This document shows, in pieces, positions 1 through 11,650 of a stretch of DNA of 64,000 nt. The DNA lies in assembly GCA_022376465.1 (NCBI GenBank), contig JACDTU010000001.1, positions 992,001 to 1,056,000 on the forward strand. The letters run 5' to 3'. The translations under genes were made by a program, and so were the position numbers. The notes beneath the pieces were generated by a model, which did not search any database, was not told the DNA's origin, and saw only the letters and a program-made list of their open reading frames with translations. Every line of letters starts with the position of its first letter. Positions within the stretch are counted from its first letter, which is position 1. Source of the DNA: Cubamyces lactineus. Its lineage: Eukaryota > Basidiomycota > Agaricomycetes > Polyporales > Polyporaceae.

Positions 1-1959
1 CTGCGACGCTGTGCGTGTCGAACCTACGCTTAGCTATCTGTCATACACTGCTCACCCATGCCACCCTCAGGCCCGAGCTCTACTTCGTGAAAGTGGACGT
101 TCAGGCGTGTTTCGATACCATCGAGCAGAAGAGGTTGCTTGAGATTCTGCGCGAGCTACTGCTTGAGGTACATGTGCCCATCTCACTACACGCTCTCAAG
201 ATGTCATTGATCATGGTGTATTTGCCAGGATGCGTATATGATCCAAAGGTACGGCACCGTCCATCAGGCGGGTGAGAAAATACAGCGGAAATTCGTTAAG
301 AAAGCACTCCCGGAAGGTGAGAGGTGGTTCGGTATCAATCATCGGTCGCCAATATGTTTGCTAATGATGTTTTGGAGATGACCACCCCCATTTCCTGACG
401 TACGCTGCTCAACTTGCGCAAGCGCTGCGACACACTCTGTTCGCGGATCAGGTAGGCTCCGGTTGCGACCCTCGTGGAGTAAGGTCGTCGAGTAGCTCAC
501 TTATGAAGTAGGTGGTATACCCATTCTCTCGCCGTAAAGAGATCATCGCTCTCTTGGAGGAACACATCACGGAGAACATAGTGAAGGTACGAACGTCTAC
601 TTTTATGACTGCCACAACACCTGCACACCCGCGTTCACCCGCACACAGATTGGGGACGAATACTACCGCCAAGTCATCGGCATACCCCAAGGTTCCGTCC
701 TGTCTGCGCTCCTCTGTGCCTTCTTCTATGGCCATCTCGAACGCGAGAAATTCGCGTTCATGGATGACCCTGAATGTGTGAGTAGTGCTGTGTCCAGTAA
801 AACTAAACGAATCTAATATGGCCGTTGTTCAGGTCTTGATGAGGCTCATCGACGACTGGCTGCTGATCACAACCGATCGTGCGAAAGCCGTCAGCTTCTA
901 CGACATGTTGTCGGCAGGTGGGCGGGGATATTGGGATTGAAGTTCTCGTAGCCTGACGGATGCTCACAGGACACCCTGAATACGGTTGCTTCATATCCAA
1001 GGACAAGAGCCTAGTCAACTTCGATCATCCCGAACTTGTGAACATCGTGGATCCGCGGTCGAAAGGTACCTTCTCGTCGTTGTGTAAGTGCCTGAGTGAG
1101 CTGGCGGCTCATCTGCCCTTCCAGTATTCCCGTGGTGCGGATATTCGATCAACATGCGCGACTTGTCGGTCACTGTCGACTATACTAGGTACCACACTAC
1201 TTGTGAGTTCGCTCGATGCTTGTAGTCTCGCGTCTGGACCTCAGTGACGCTGATTGTGAACGTAGACCTGCAAGATTCCTTGACGGTTGAGTACAGTCGC
1301 CGACCCGGCGCTGCGTTCGCATACAAGATGATGCAGTACGTCGTTCGCCATATGCGTTGATTCACATTCGCGGACTGTTGCACGATAGGCTGGCGAAGTC
1401 GAAGAGCCACATCATCTACAATGACGCCAACCTCAACTCCAGCGATGCCGTGCACCTCAACATCTATCAGAACTTCACCGTGCTGGCAATGAAGATGCAT
1501 TACTACCTGAAAGAGTGGCGGCTCGACATGTCAAAGCACCACACGTTTGTCTTAAGTGCGTTCTGGCCGCAATGAACCATCGGACGCCCACTGACAGCTG
1601 TGATCCGCACGCAGAAACCATCCGCCGAACCATCCACTTTGCGTATACCTCCGCGTGCAACAAAGCGACCCACAAGCTCGCTCGCGCTCATCGTGCCCGC
1701 GTTAATCTGCAAGAACGACAAGTGACTTGGTACGCTGCCTCTTCATCTGTCAAAGTTCCACGAATCTGGGCCTCAACCCCACGCCAGGCTCGGTTTGCAC
1801 GCCTTCCACTCCGTGTTATCCCGCAAGCCGCAGGCGTACACCCATTTGCTCAAGGCGCTGAGCTTCCAGCTCTCGTTGCCGCGCTACCGGCATCTCCGGA
1901 AGCGATTCCGCGGCGTGGTCGCAGAGGGCCTGTCCACTGTCACGTTGCTGTGCTTCTAA
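1..1959 (+). CDS. TERT: Telomerase reverse transcriptase, 3' part (cut by window edge)
   Basis: Catalytic protein subunit of telomerase, which copies the telomerase RNA template onto chromosome ends in the nucleus. The window opens inside the reverse transcriptase domain. Read through GT-AG introns, the TERT motifs appear in order: motif A FVKVDVQACFD (about 81-116), a helical piece with IQRYGTVHQ, then VVYPFSRRKEIIALLEEHI, motif B' IGIPQGSVLSALLCAFFYG (about 675-731), motif C LMRLIDDWLLITTD (about 833-880) with the paired catalytic Asp, GCFISKDKSLVNF, FPWCGYSINMRDL from 1125, and the C-terminal extension with LNIYQNFTVLAMKMHYYL. The stop is at 1957-1959, after LSTVTLLCF. At least seven introns lie in 1.9 kb; the first is 168-228. 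The RNA-binding half lies upstream of the window. The family assignment is secure; exact exon ends in the last third are less so. Confidence 0.93.
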
Positions 1960-2648
1960 TTGCGCCGCTTACGCTTGTTGCGATGTCAATGACTCAATGC
2001 ATACCATGACACACCACAACAACGCGTGCGGCACTGCGAGCGCACGCGAGCGATATATCGTATTTCGCGTAGGCGACATCTCCCCTCGGGCTTTTATCGC
2101 GGATGTGTGCGTGTGTCCAACAACAACACGGGAGGCATTACGGTCCAGAGAGACGTGCATACATGAGATACCACTGATACATATCCTGCGGGCAACGCGG
2201 AGCGGGACAGAGTGAGAGAGACGGGAGGAAAAGGGCTAGGAAACCGATGGGATATAATAAAACGACTGCGGAATAGAGACAGAGAGACAGAGAGACGGAC
2301 GGACGGGACACACAGAGTATAGAAAGGCGGAAAGCTGTCGTCGTACACAAACCCCGAGTGCGCGCGCCACGGCTCTCGACAAGAACAGGGCCAAAAAGGT
2401 ATAATGAGAGGGAGAGCAGCGCCGGATATTCAGACTGACTATATACGAGAAAGGACAGGGAGGGAGGGAGGAGGGGAGTAATAGGGCACAAATCGGAGGC
2501 AGCTAGTAGTGATAAAGAACGAATGAGGGGGGCATCGAGGTTCATGGAGGTGCAGAGGGGTAGCGCGGGGGACCTGGCGTGAGTCGTACGTAGGGGGCGT
2601 GACAAGAATGGGCGGAAGGCAGCGGGGACGAAGGCGGGATCGAGGCGA
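1960..2648. other. Convergent intergenic region between TERT and RasGAP
   Basis: The region lies between two tail-to-tail genes and must hold both 3' ends. It is purine-rich on the + strand from about 2210 to 2520, with short agagac/ggac repeats. Open frames here are low-complexity translations of that tract and look non-coding. No RNA gene was recognised. Confidence 0.6.
2275..2308 (+). repeat. Short imperfect agagac/ggac simple repeat
   Basis: About 34 bases made of agagac and agagagac units followed by ggac units, inside a purine-rich tract between the convergent TERT and RasGAP genes. It is simple-sequence DNA with no sign of coding. Confidence 0.6.
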
Positions 2649-5364
2649 TCATCGCTTCGTGAAGATCTTGTTGAGGAGACCTAGCACCTTCGGTACGTTG
2701 AGCTGCACGTATTCGAGGTCCAAGAGGTGCTTGTTGTCCTTTTGCTGCAGATATGCCCCCAAACGTCAGTACGCATTCAATCTAAGACATCGGGAGAAGA
2801 CACAAACCTTCTCGAGGAGATCGTCGATGTTGAGGTCCATCTCCAAGATAGCCTTCTCCCGGCCCTTGTAGTGCAGGGCGATGATGAACGTGCCGGGCGT
2901 CGGTGACGTGAAGTTGAAATATATGTTCGGCCGCCTGTTATCGGGCACGTTGCTCTCCACGATGATGCCCTCTTTCTCGAGCTGCGCGTGCGTGAACCGG
3001 TACGGCCCATGTACGACCGGCTTCGCGGGCTTCTTCTCCTTGCCACCCACCGTCACGACGCCGACGCCCGTCGACGAGCCCTTCTCCTTCGACGCCGTCA
3101 GACGCACGTTCTGCAGGTACGCCTTGTACTGCTCGAGCTGTCCACGCAAATAGTTGTTGTGGTCGCAGATGGTCTTGTACACTGCCTCGAGCGACTTGGT
3201 CTCGAGCAGGACCTTCTCCCTCAAGTTACCGAGGTGAACGAGCTCTGCCGCGACTTCGTCTTGCATGAGCTTGTAATCGTCTGCCCGGTCGACAATCCTC
3301 TGCTCCTCGAGCTCGCGCAGCATCTCCTTCACCTTGATGCCCTTGCGCACAAGTGTCGCGTCCTTGGTTGTCGCCGCCCGCTCGGCGATCGCCGCAAGAT
3401 TATACGGTCGCTTGTCGGCCAACCCGGGAATAGACCGAATAAGCTGTACAAAGATGGACTTCGCCTCCATGTAGAGCATGTCACTCGGCGACACTGAGTC
3501 GAGCAGGATGTCCTGCACGGGTGTCTCCCATCGGCTGTACAGCGGTAGCTCCAGTGTCCGGTTCTCCTTACGAGGAACCTGTGGTGGCGCAGGTCCGAGC
3601 TCGTCCATGAGGATGCGTAGGTGTTGCTTGTCGTTTGGTGACTGGCGGGGACACTGTCAGTTAGCGATCAGGGATCCGTATCACATACGTACTAGGACTT
3701 CGATGTGCTGCAAGATTAGAGAATGTGTGTTATACAGCTCGTTCAGCGTGATGTTGATGACAAGATCCTTCTTCGACAGGGCCATATATTGGTCCATCTG
3801 ATACTATAGTATCAGTATATGCGTCTCGCGATGATCCCATACAATCTGTACGCACCTCTAGTGTATCATAGAAGTCTCCAACCTCGCATAGGTTGTTCAA
3901 GAACTGGTTGATCCGCGCCTTGTTGTTCTCAACGAACGGGTTGAGCGTGATCATGTACGCCTCCTTGGCGTAAGACGGCTTGTTCGCCAGGTTCTGCAAC
4001 ATCTTCGCAATCTACCACTGGCAGTTGAGGCAATGCAAGCGTACAGCTTAAATCGCTACGTACCAAGGTCAATGTCCGCCTGGGATGCTTCGCCGGGACA
4101 CCTTCCACGAGCATGTACGCCTGCGGCGTAACGATAGCAGGGTTGATGAAGCGGAGGAAGAAGAAACCACCGATCAGAGAGCAGATGGCATAGTCAGTAG
4201 CGTCAGGGTACTTCCGCTGTATGGAATCACGAAGATATCAGTGGCCGTCCGTTGCCTGACGTACTACACTTTGCCACGCACCCTCGTCAGACTCCTGATC
4301 TGCTTGCAAATCCACCGAATACCATAGGGAACACTCTCCATGCTGTCGATGATCGTCAGCAGGAAGCTGTTCGCAATCTCCATGAGCATTGTCAATCGAG
4401 GGGCAATGATCGCTTGCACGTCTTGGTTCGCGGCAGCAACCTCCGGGGGCACACCGCGCGGGAGGTTTGGAGGAAGGGAGCCAGTCTCTTCCTCGATTTG
4501 CTGGATCATCTGCTCGTACACTTTGACTGGGTTGATCTCGAGATTGAGGTCCTTGTGTTCAATCAGACTATTGATGCGTTCGGCGAGCACACTCTTCAAG
4601 TAGCTCTGGCCGGGTCCGCGACGTGTGTAGGTTGTCATCATGCGAGAGACTGGTGTGTTTGCACGAAGCAAAGAACCAAACTCTGTGGCGGTCTCGAACT
4701 GGGAGGACAACACGGACTGGAACATGGTCAACAGCAAGTGCTCTTCCCGGCTCTCGTACTGGTTTCCGTAGAGGGTGAACATAACAGTCTGGAGGAGGGT
4801 ATCAATTTCGGTCAAGCTGACGAGGCGACATAGCGACGCGATATGTCGGGGCTCGGACTGGAGCAGGAAGAAGAGGTTCGAGTACTGCTGGAGCTTGCGG
4901 TCGTCTGGGTAATGGCCCTCGGTCGCGTCGACTTCTTCTAGGTGCTTCTCCACTTCATTTTGCTGCAGGTGATGAATACCGGGGATCAAAGAAGGCCTCC
5001 CAACACGAGACGTACCTCATCAAGGGCCATCCGGTTCTGAATGAGCAAACCAATTCTGGAGTCCAGGAAACGGACGTCTCGTTCGAGAACGAAATTCCGC
5101 TTGGACTGAGCAGATATTCGCGCTTTCAGCTCCCTGAGCCGCTTTTGTGCTGGAGGCGTTGGTTAAGATGTGAGGCGGCGTTCTTGAAGAAGTCATGTCG
5201 GAGAACGTACCGCGCCCAAGCTCATCCTCCACCTCAACATCCTGCTCTGCTGCCATGCTGAAGAGGGCAGTGACACTGTAGCGGTTGGTGTTCCTGTTTG
5301 TGAGCCGCCGGGTGGACATGCCTCCCGGAGACTGAGGAGACGTGGGGTAATCGGAGTAGGACAT
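2649..5364 (-). CDS. Ras GTPase-activating protein (Gap1/Sar1, IQGAP-related type)
   Basis: Stimulates GTP hydrolysis by Ras at membranes and so turns Ras signalling off. It starts at 5364 with [15 protein letters not shown] and ends at 2649 after a short last exon ending LLNKIFTKR. The GAP domain is clear: [19 protein letters not shown] carries the expected arginine finger, and [19 protein letters not shown] is the hallmark FLR motif of RasGAPs. Downstream lies the RasGAP C-terminal domain shared with IQGAPs, with helices such as [17 protein letters not shown] and a beta-rich segment [20 protein letters not shown]. No calponin-homology or IQ region is seen, so this matches the short fungal Gap1/Sar1 type rather than a full IQGAP. 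Several short introns interrupt it. The gene is convergent with TERT. Confidence 0.92.
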
Positions 5365-6586
5365 GGCTGGGTGTTTGGCGGATGGCGAAGTGGGCAGGTG
5401 CGTGGGGATGAGAACACGGAGAAGCGAGTGTCAACAGCGGAGAGGGAAGATAGATAACGAAGACCAGGTATCGCCTGTGACCTGCTCAGAGCGACGCGGA
5501 GGGCGTGAATAACGGCGAGCAAGGCAGTGACTGAGGGGAAGATATCCAAGGGGGAGGAGGAGGAGAGGGAGGAGATTGTAGGAAGAAGAGAAAGAGGAAA
5601 GCAACTGCGACTCTTCCCACAATCTCCCGGCGCTTCTCTGTTGCTCTCTGCCACTCCAGTGCCAGTGCCAGTCCCGTCCCTCAGCTCAGTCACACTCCCT
5701 CTCCTCCTCACAGCATCCCCTCGTATCCATTGATCACGCCAGAGCAGGCCAGGGCAGCCACAAGCTCGTCCGAGCCCTCGTATGTCCCGTGCCCAGCAGC
5801 ACCTGCCCACCGGAAAGCACCGCAGCTTCGCAGCAACGCCATTCCTCGTTGCCTAGTCTGCCTGCCGACACGGGGAACGCCCCACTTCTTCTTGCCGCGA
5901 ACTCCAGCCTAGATTCACTCGCGGTCATTCCTCGCTCGTGATGGGCATGATCCATCTACCATCTGCACAGTCTCTGCTTCCTCGTACTGCTTCAGCGATG
6001 TCCATCTCCCATCTGGACCGCCATCCCAGCTTGCGAAGATCGGAACACTCGTAGCGTTTCAGGTGAGGTCCTCTCTGCCCTCCGCCGTGTCTTGTTACCA
6101 GGCAGTCGTGGAAGAAGTCATAGCCACTTGCTCAGCGCATTCGCGGAGGCTTCCCACTCGGGCTTGCTGTTTTCCGAATACAACATCCGGCTTACTGTCA
6201 TCAACTTGTTTTACTCCCAAACTCAATCACTGTCGGGCACGCGATGTGGCGTGCATATAGTTTAGCTAGACAGAACGTCTGCGGGTACTTTGCTACGGTG
6301 ATCATGCACCCGATTGTACGCTTCGCATATGGTCCACCATATATGTTACAGCCGTAGTACACATGGTGCCCGTCGCTCTCGCGCCCAGCTTGTGCCAGCC
6401 TGTTGTGGCCCAGCGCTCGACCACATTGACAGCCACCCCATGCTCCCCAATCATCGCAATCCCTCAGTTCCCGAATACCGCCTACATCTATGGGTTGAAT
6501 ACACACGTAGTACAACACGGGGGACTATCACTGCGTACGTTCCTACAACGTCAAGTAACCTCTATCTCACGGAGTTTAGACCTGCA
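5365..6586. other. Intergenic region upstream of the RasGAP gene
   Basis: Holds the RasGAP promoter, which reads leftward, and the 3' flank of aminotransferase 1. A GA-rich stretch at about 5525-5610 is a pyrimidine tract on the RasGAP strand, as often seen in fungal core promoters and leaders. No convincing gene was found; open frames across 5430-5950 have skewed composition and no recognisable domain. Confidence 0.55.
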
Positions 6587-8466
6587 TCAAGCCGATGCGC
6601 TCTTTGCCTCCTTCTGGGCCGCGACGATGACGTCCCTGAGGCGTCGGAGAGCCTCGTCGGCCTGCTCCTCAGCCAACAAGCTGAACGCCGCCCGTACGTA
6701 CGCCGTCTTCCGCGCATCCGGGTGGCAGACCGTCCCGGGCAGGGCCAGGACGCCATTCTCGAGCGCCTTCGTGCGGATGAGCGCCTCGGAGTCGGTCAAG
6801 TTGTTCAGCTTGAACCTGCACCCGCGCAATCGCAGTGAGCTCACATGGTGAAGGAGGGAAGATACGACTAAACGCACCAGAAGAACATGCCCGCCTCGGG
6901 GGTGTTCCACTCCGCGAGTCCATCAAGGTACTTGTGCATAAGGCGCTCGAACACGTCCCGCTTCGCGTGGTAGAATTGCGCGACGCGGTCCACATGAGCG
7001 CGCAGCTTCTCGTAACCCCACTCTTTAAGCAGGCGCAGGGACAGCACCATGGTGATCGTCGGCGGCTGTAAGTTTGACGTGATCGTCTACAACAGCGCTG
7101 TCAGGCTCCGATGCTAAAGAAAGGACAGGTTTGACGCACGTGTAGAACAACGGCATCGAGTATGGGCTGAGGCGCCGATAGGAATCCAATTCGCATGCCG
7201 GAGGACAGGACCTTCGAAAGGCTGTCGAACCGGATGACACGTCCGACCTCGGGCTGATCGCGCTCGAGAGTGAAGTACGACGGTGGCCGGGGTGCGTCTC
7301 CGAAGTATAGGTAGTAGTATGGGTCATCTGACGACAGGCCACCGATGTTAGCCTACAACTTTCCGGACGCGGACGGGACGAATGCCTATGCTTGCCTTCC
7401 ATGATCAAGAAGTTGTGCTTCCGAGCGAGCTCAAGCACTTCGAGTCTCCTTTCCAGGGTGGAGGTCACGCCCGTGGGGTTGCAGCCGTACTAAGCAGACG
7501 GACAAAGCATCGAGGTCACCAAACTGCACAATACATCGGACGTTCGATGGGAGCGTACGCACCGGTACAGTGTACAGGACCTTCGGCTTCGGCTTGCCCG
7601 CGGGCCAATTTTCGAGCATCTCGCGGAGACCCTTCGTATCCGTGCCATGTGCGTCGCCGCCAACCTCTGCGTGAGCAGGTGATCAGGCTCCGAGGTACGA
7701 GGACACTCCCTAACCACACTCACCTATCATCGTGCATCCTGTATTGTGGAACATCGGTACAACCCCTCTAGAGCGACGCGTCAATCTGCCACGTCAAAGG
7801 AAGCAGAAGCAGCCGTAACTCACGCGTATACCGGAGCTTCTATCATGGCGACGTCTCCCGGGTCAAGGAGCGCATTGCACACCTGCGCCAGAGACGGGAT
7901 GATCAGCATAGCGCTCACACGGGGCGATCCACCGGGCTTTGGGCTCCATTCCACCTACCTTGTAAATCAAATCTGATGAGCCCATTCCGAAGCAGAGGCC
8001 CCACCCTTCGCCACGTTTGCGCCCATGGCTATGCTCTTGCAGGCCGATGAGCCAGTCGTTCAGGTCGGGTAGGCCTGCGCTGCTTCCGTATTGCAGGCCC
8101 CTCGCAAGCTCCTGCTCGCTCAGAGGCACGACGACCTCTTCGTTCGTGACTGGGTCCCGCAGACTGAATTGCATGGCTGTGATAGGGAAAGTTTCTGCGT
8201 TCGGCTTTCCGGCGAGCAAGGAGATGACACCGGGACGCTCCTCAAGAGGGAGGAGAGCACGAACTGTCAACATGATCAGGATGTTAGTGTGCGAAGACGG
8301 CGGGGTAAGGGCCAGATGAATGCCTATGCATTCATGTGGCGACCTGATACTGACTAGGATCTTCAATGCGCCGCCTGGATAGCTGGGACATGAAGGGCTC
8401 GTAGAAGTCCTTCGACAGGATCCGCGATGCGAGCGGTGAGTCGATATGGCCATTCACGGTCGGCAT
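6587..8466 (-). CDS. PLP-dependent aminotransferase class I/II (aromatic / 2-aminoadipate type), copy 1
   Basis: Fold-type I pyridoxal-phosphate aminotransferase of the Aro8/kynurenine-aminoadipate aminotransferase group, which moves amino groups between aromatic amino acids or 2-aminoadipate and 2-oxo acids. The start at 8466 gives MPTVNGHIDSPLASRILSKD. Visible signatures are ISLLAGKPNAETFP, GLQYGSSAGLPDLNDWL, NPTGVTSTLERRLEVLELA, the DDPYYY motif, and FDSLSKVLSSGMRIGF, where the Lys binds PLP. The protein ends EAKSASA at 6587. At least six short introns are needed. The family fixes the chemistry; the actual substrate cannot be read from sequence. A clear paralogue lies at 30480-32305 on the same strand. 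It shares its upstream region with RPL4. Confidence 0.9.
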
Positions 8467-9527
8467 GACGTCTAGATTGTATGGCTACTCAAGGATAATA
8501 TGCGATGAGATGCAGGTTAATCGTTGATACTTGAACGAATGCAAGACTGTCTCCGCGACACTCACTGCTTCAGAGTCCTTGGGAATTTGCAGGGATCAAA
8601 ATAGCGTGGTGGGATTCTGCGGGTTGCTGTGCAATATCGTAGGGGATAGTGATGTTGAAGCTCGGGATAGTCTGCTGAGCTGTGTGAGAACTGCGTAGTT
8701 CGAGATGGGGGATCGTTGGCCTTGAGGAGCACTTACTGCGACATCTGTGCCCAGGATCGCCATGCTCTTATAGCCTTTAAGCGACCCCATGCCAGGGCGG
8801 CAGTCGGAGATCAGGCTCTAATTTGACTCACCTCGCACGTTAGCAAATCTGGTTTTCATCCGACGACATCCGGCAAATACATAAACACCTTCAGGCCTCA
8901 CTGTCAATGCCGCTAAGTGCGACTGATGAGCAATCGCCCGTGCCATTGACTTCAAGTTCCGCTGGAACCGCGCGTCCGCGTCTGTGGGGCCACGTAACTA
9001 CGCCGGCAAAACAGCCTAGTTCGAAGGCGTGCTCATACGATTCCTCGCCTTTGTAATTGCTCGCTGTGCGCATGACCCTACCGTCGTTCCTGTACGTCCT
9101 CGTAGACTATATACAGAGCATGAAGCTCCACCGATTCCGCATGTCGTATGTCTTACCAGTGCTACCATCAGTCAAAGATAGCTTATGCGATGAGAAAGAA
9201 CCATTAAGCCCCGCTCTAACTGCGAAACATATCCGACTATAAAGGCATAGAAGACGCTCGAGTTTGCCAGTTTGCAAAAACAGTACATTCGAGAGCTAAT
9301 ATGACGGAAGGCACAGTAGCATCCAGCAAGCGGTTGTCGAAACTAAGAATCGACGCGTGGTAGCTAAGCGCCGTTGGCGTTCGCGTTCTGGTCATGTGAT
9401 CAGCATGGTCTCCCTTGTTTGTCCCTGTTTGGAGAGGGGCTGTAGTACTGGCAAACTCTATTTTTCGACATCCACAAACTCATCCAGCCTCGTCGGCCGC
9501 GTCAAGACCCTCAAGATATCCTCAAGA
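8467..9527. other. Divergent promoter region, aminotransferase 1 / RPL4
   Basis: 1.06 kb between two divergent genes, so it should carry both promoters. A pyrimidine-containing leader precedes the RPL4 start. No clear TATA box was found at either start. Short frames at 8596-8790 and 8891-9073 show no domain and are probably chance. Confidence 0.5.
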
Positions 9528-10884
9528 ATGGCCTCTCGCCCTACCGTCAACGTCCGCTCTACGGCTGGAGGTGTGTCTGAACGACGGTGAAAATGCGTTC
9601 TGAATGGCTGACAGCGAGAAACAGAGGCTTCGAGCTCCCTGCCCCTGCCCGCGGTGCTCACCGCCCCCATTCGTCTTGATGTTGTGCAGCAGGTTCACAG
9701 TGAGTAAAAACAGCTCAAACAAATGCATGGACGGGCCTCTCAGTATGCCTGCGTTTCTGTAAATAGAGAGCATCGCGAAGAACAAGAGGCAGGCGTACGC
9801 CGTGAGCGAGAAGGCCGGCCACCAGACCTCCGCCGAGTCCTGGGGTACCGGTCGTGCCGTCGCCCGTATCCCCCGTGTCGGTGGTGGTGGTACCCACCGC
9901 TCCGGCCAGGCTGCGTTCGGTAACATGTGCCGTGGCGGTCGCATGTTCGCGCCCACCAAGACCTGGCGCAAGTGGCACGTTAAGGTGAACCAGAACCAGC
10001 GCCGCTTCGCCGTTGTTTCTGCCCTTGCGGCGTCTGCTCTCCCCTCGCTCGTCCTCGCCCGTGGCCACCGCATTGAGGAGATTGAGGAAGTTCCCCTCGT
10101 TGTCTCCAGCGCGACCGAGTCCTTCCGCAAGACTAAGGAGGCTGTCGCTCTCCTCAAGGCGCTCAAGGCGTACGCGGATGTTGTTAAGGTTTCCAACTCC
10201 CGCAAGCTCCGCGCTGGCAAGGGCAAGATGCGCAACCGCCGTCACCGTCAGCGCCGTGGCCCCCTCGTTGTCTACAACGAGGACAACGGCATTGTCAAGG
10301 CGTTCCGCAACCTCCCCGGTGTTGAGCTCGTCAACGTCCGCCGCCTCAACCTCCTCCAGCTTGCGCCTGGTGGCCACCTGGGCCGTTTCGTCATCTGGAC
10401 TGAGGGTGCCTTCGCCCTTCTCGACGAGATCTTCGGCACCTTCGACAAGGCGTCGACCCACAAGAAGGATTACATGTATGTCACGTACCATGGGCTTTTC
10501 TTCTCGCAGTACTGATACCCTTTCCTTCCTTCAGCCTCCCCACTGCGAAGATCACCAACCCCGACGTCACTCGCCTCATCAACAGCGACGAGATCCAGTC
10601 GGTCGTTCGCCCCGCCAACGCCAAGCACCAAAAGCGCCCTTGGACGCAACACAAGAACCCCCTCGTCAACAAGGGCGTACTGTTCCGTCTCAACCCGTAC
10701 GCGAAGACCCTCCGCAGGCAGGAGCTTCGTGAGTCGACCTATCTATCATATAGACAAGCACTGTTGTTTACGATACTGCTTAACAGTCAAGCAGGAGCGT
10801 GTCAAGGCCCAGAAGGACAAGAAGAAGGCCAAGACCCCCAAGGCCGCTGGCGAGACCTTCCTCAAGACGCTCCTCGCTCCCTAA
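9528..10884 (+). CDS. RPL4: 60S ribosomal protein L4 (uL4)
   Basis: Component of the large cytosolic ribosomal subunit; the internal loop of uL4 reaches into the peptide exit tunnel. The start at 9528 gives [14 protein letters not shown]; an intron beginning near 9567 then joins to [21 protein letters not shown]. The core is unmistakable: [40 protein letters not shown] and [20 protein letters not shown]. Two late introns separate the block ending KKDYM, then [20 protein letters not shown], then the basic tail ending [10 protein letters not shown] with the stop at 10882-10884. Length fits fungal L4. Third codon positions are strongly C-rich, as expected for a highly expressed gene. Confidence 0.97.
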
Positions 10885-11650
10885 GCGCGTTCTTTGAAGT
10901 GTACGAGCGGTTATGCGTTTTGAAAGCTCATCGTCATCCACTATGGTCACGTTTATCGAGTATTACATGTTGTATGTCGCCCATGCTGGAAGCCATTCTC
11001 CATAGGCCCGTGTGCTGCCTGTCACGACTTGATACTCTCTTTGCGTGATCTCAGCAAGTGTGGGCGTTCAGCTTCTATCGGCTATTTGCGGTATGCTCAG
11101 GGCTCAGGAGGATCACGTTGAGTTCGGTGGCGTATCATGATCATTAAGGTATAGTGCAAGTCGAACTCAAAAGACCGTGCCCATCGCGAAGTACGGTGTC
11201 TCAACGGTGTCCCGTGCATCGGGTTTGCATGAGTAAGGCCAGGTAAGCCTCGCGTTATGAATGCTCTGGTCTGAGAGAGAAATTCCGAATACCAACACGA
11301 TCTTTTCCGAATTGTGGACGGCAATTCCGAATGCTTATCGTATGTATGGCCGTATCGACACCGAAACGGGCTACCACGGGACACACTAGAGCATCGGTCA
11401 CGGCCTTTGAGTTCGAGGGGGAGGGAGTATATATACCCCTGGATCTACCGACTCCTGACGCCGCCACGCGCTCAGCTGCCTCTGCCCATCTACTGCGCTC
11501 GAGTTCCTGATCGTTTGAACCTACTTCACGTTAGGCCGAAGCCACACCGCGTTCCTCCACAACCACTCAGTTTTCTGTTTGTTTCTGTGAGTGAGCTTCT
11601 TGTGCTACTGTACGCTAGAAGACTACGTCCAGGCACTAACGCCCGATGCG
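10885..11650. other. Intergenic region between RPL4 and the small CxxC gene
   Basis: Contains the RPL4 3' end and the promoter of the next gene, with a TATA box at 11428-11435. No other gene was seen. Confidence 0.5.
11428..11435 (+). promoter_or_regulatory. TATA box upstream of the small CxxC gene
   Basis: The octamer tatatata lies 216 bases before the predicted start codon at 11651. The spacing would imply a leader of about 180 bases, or an additional 5' intron. Confidence 0.5.
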
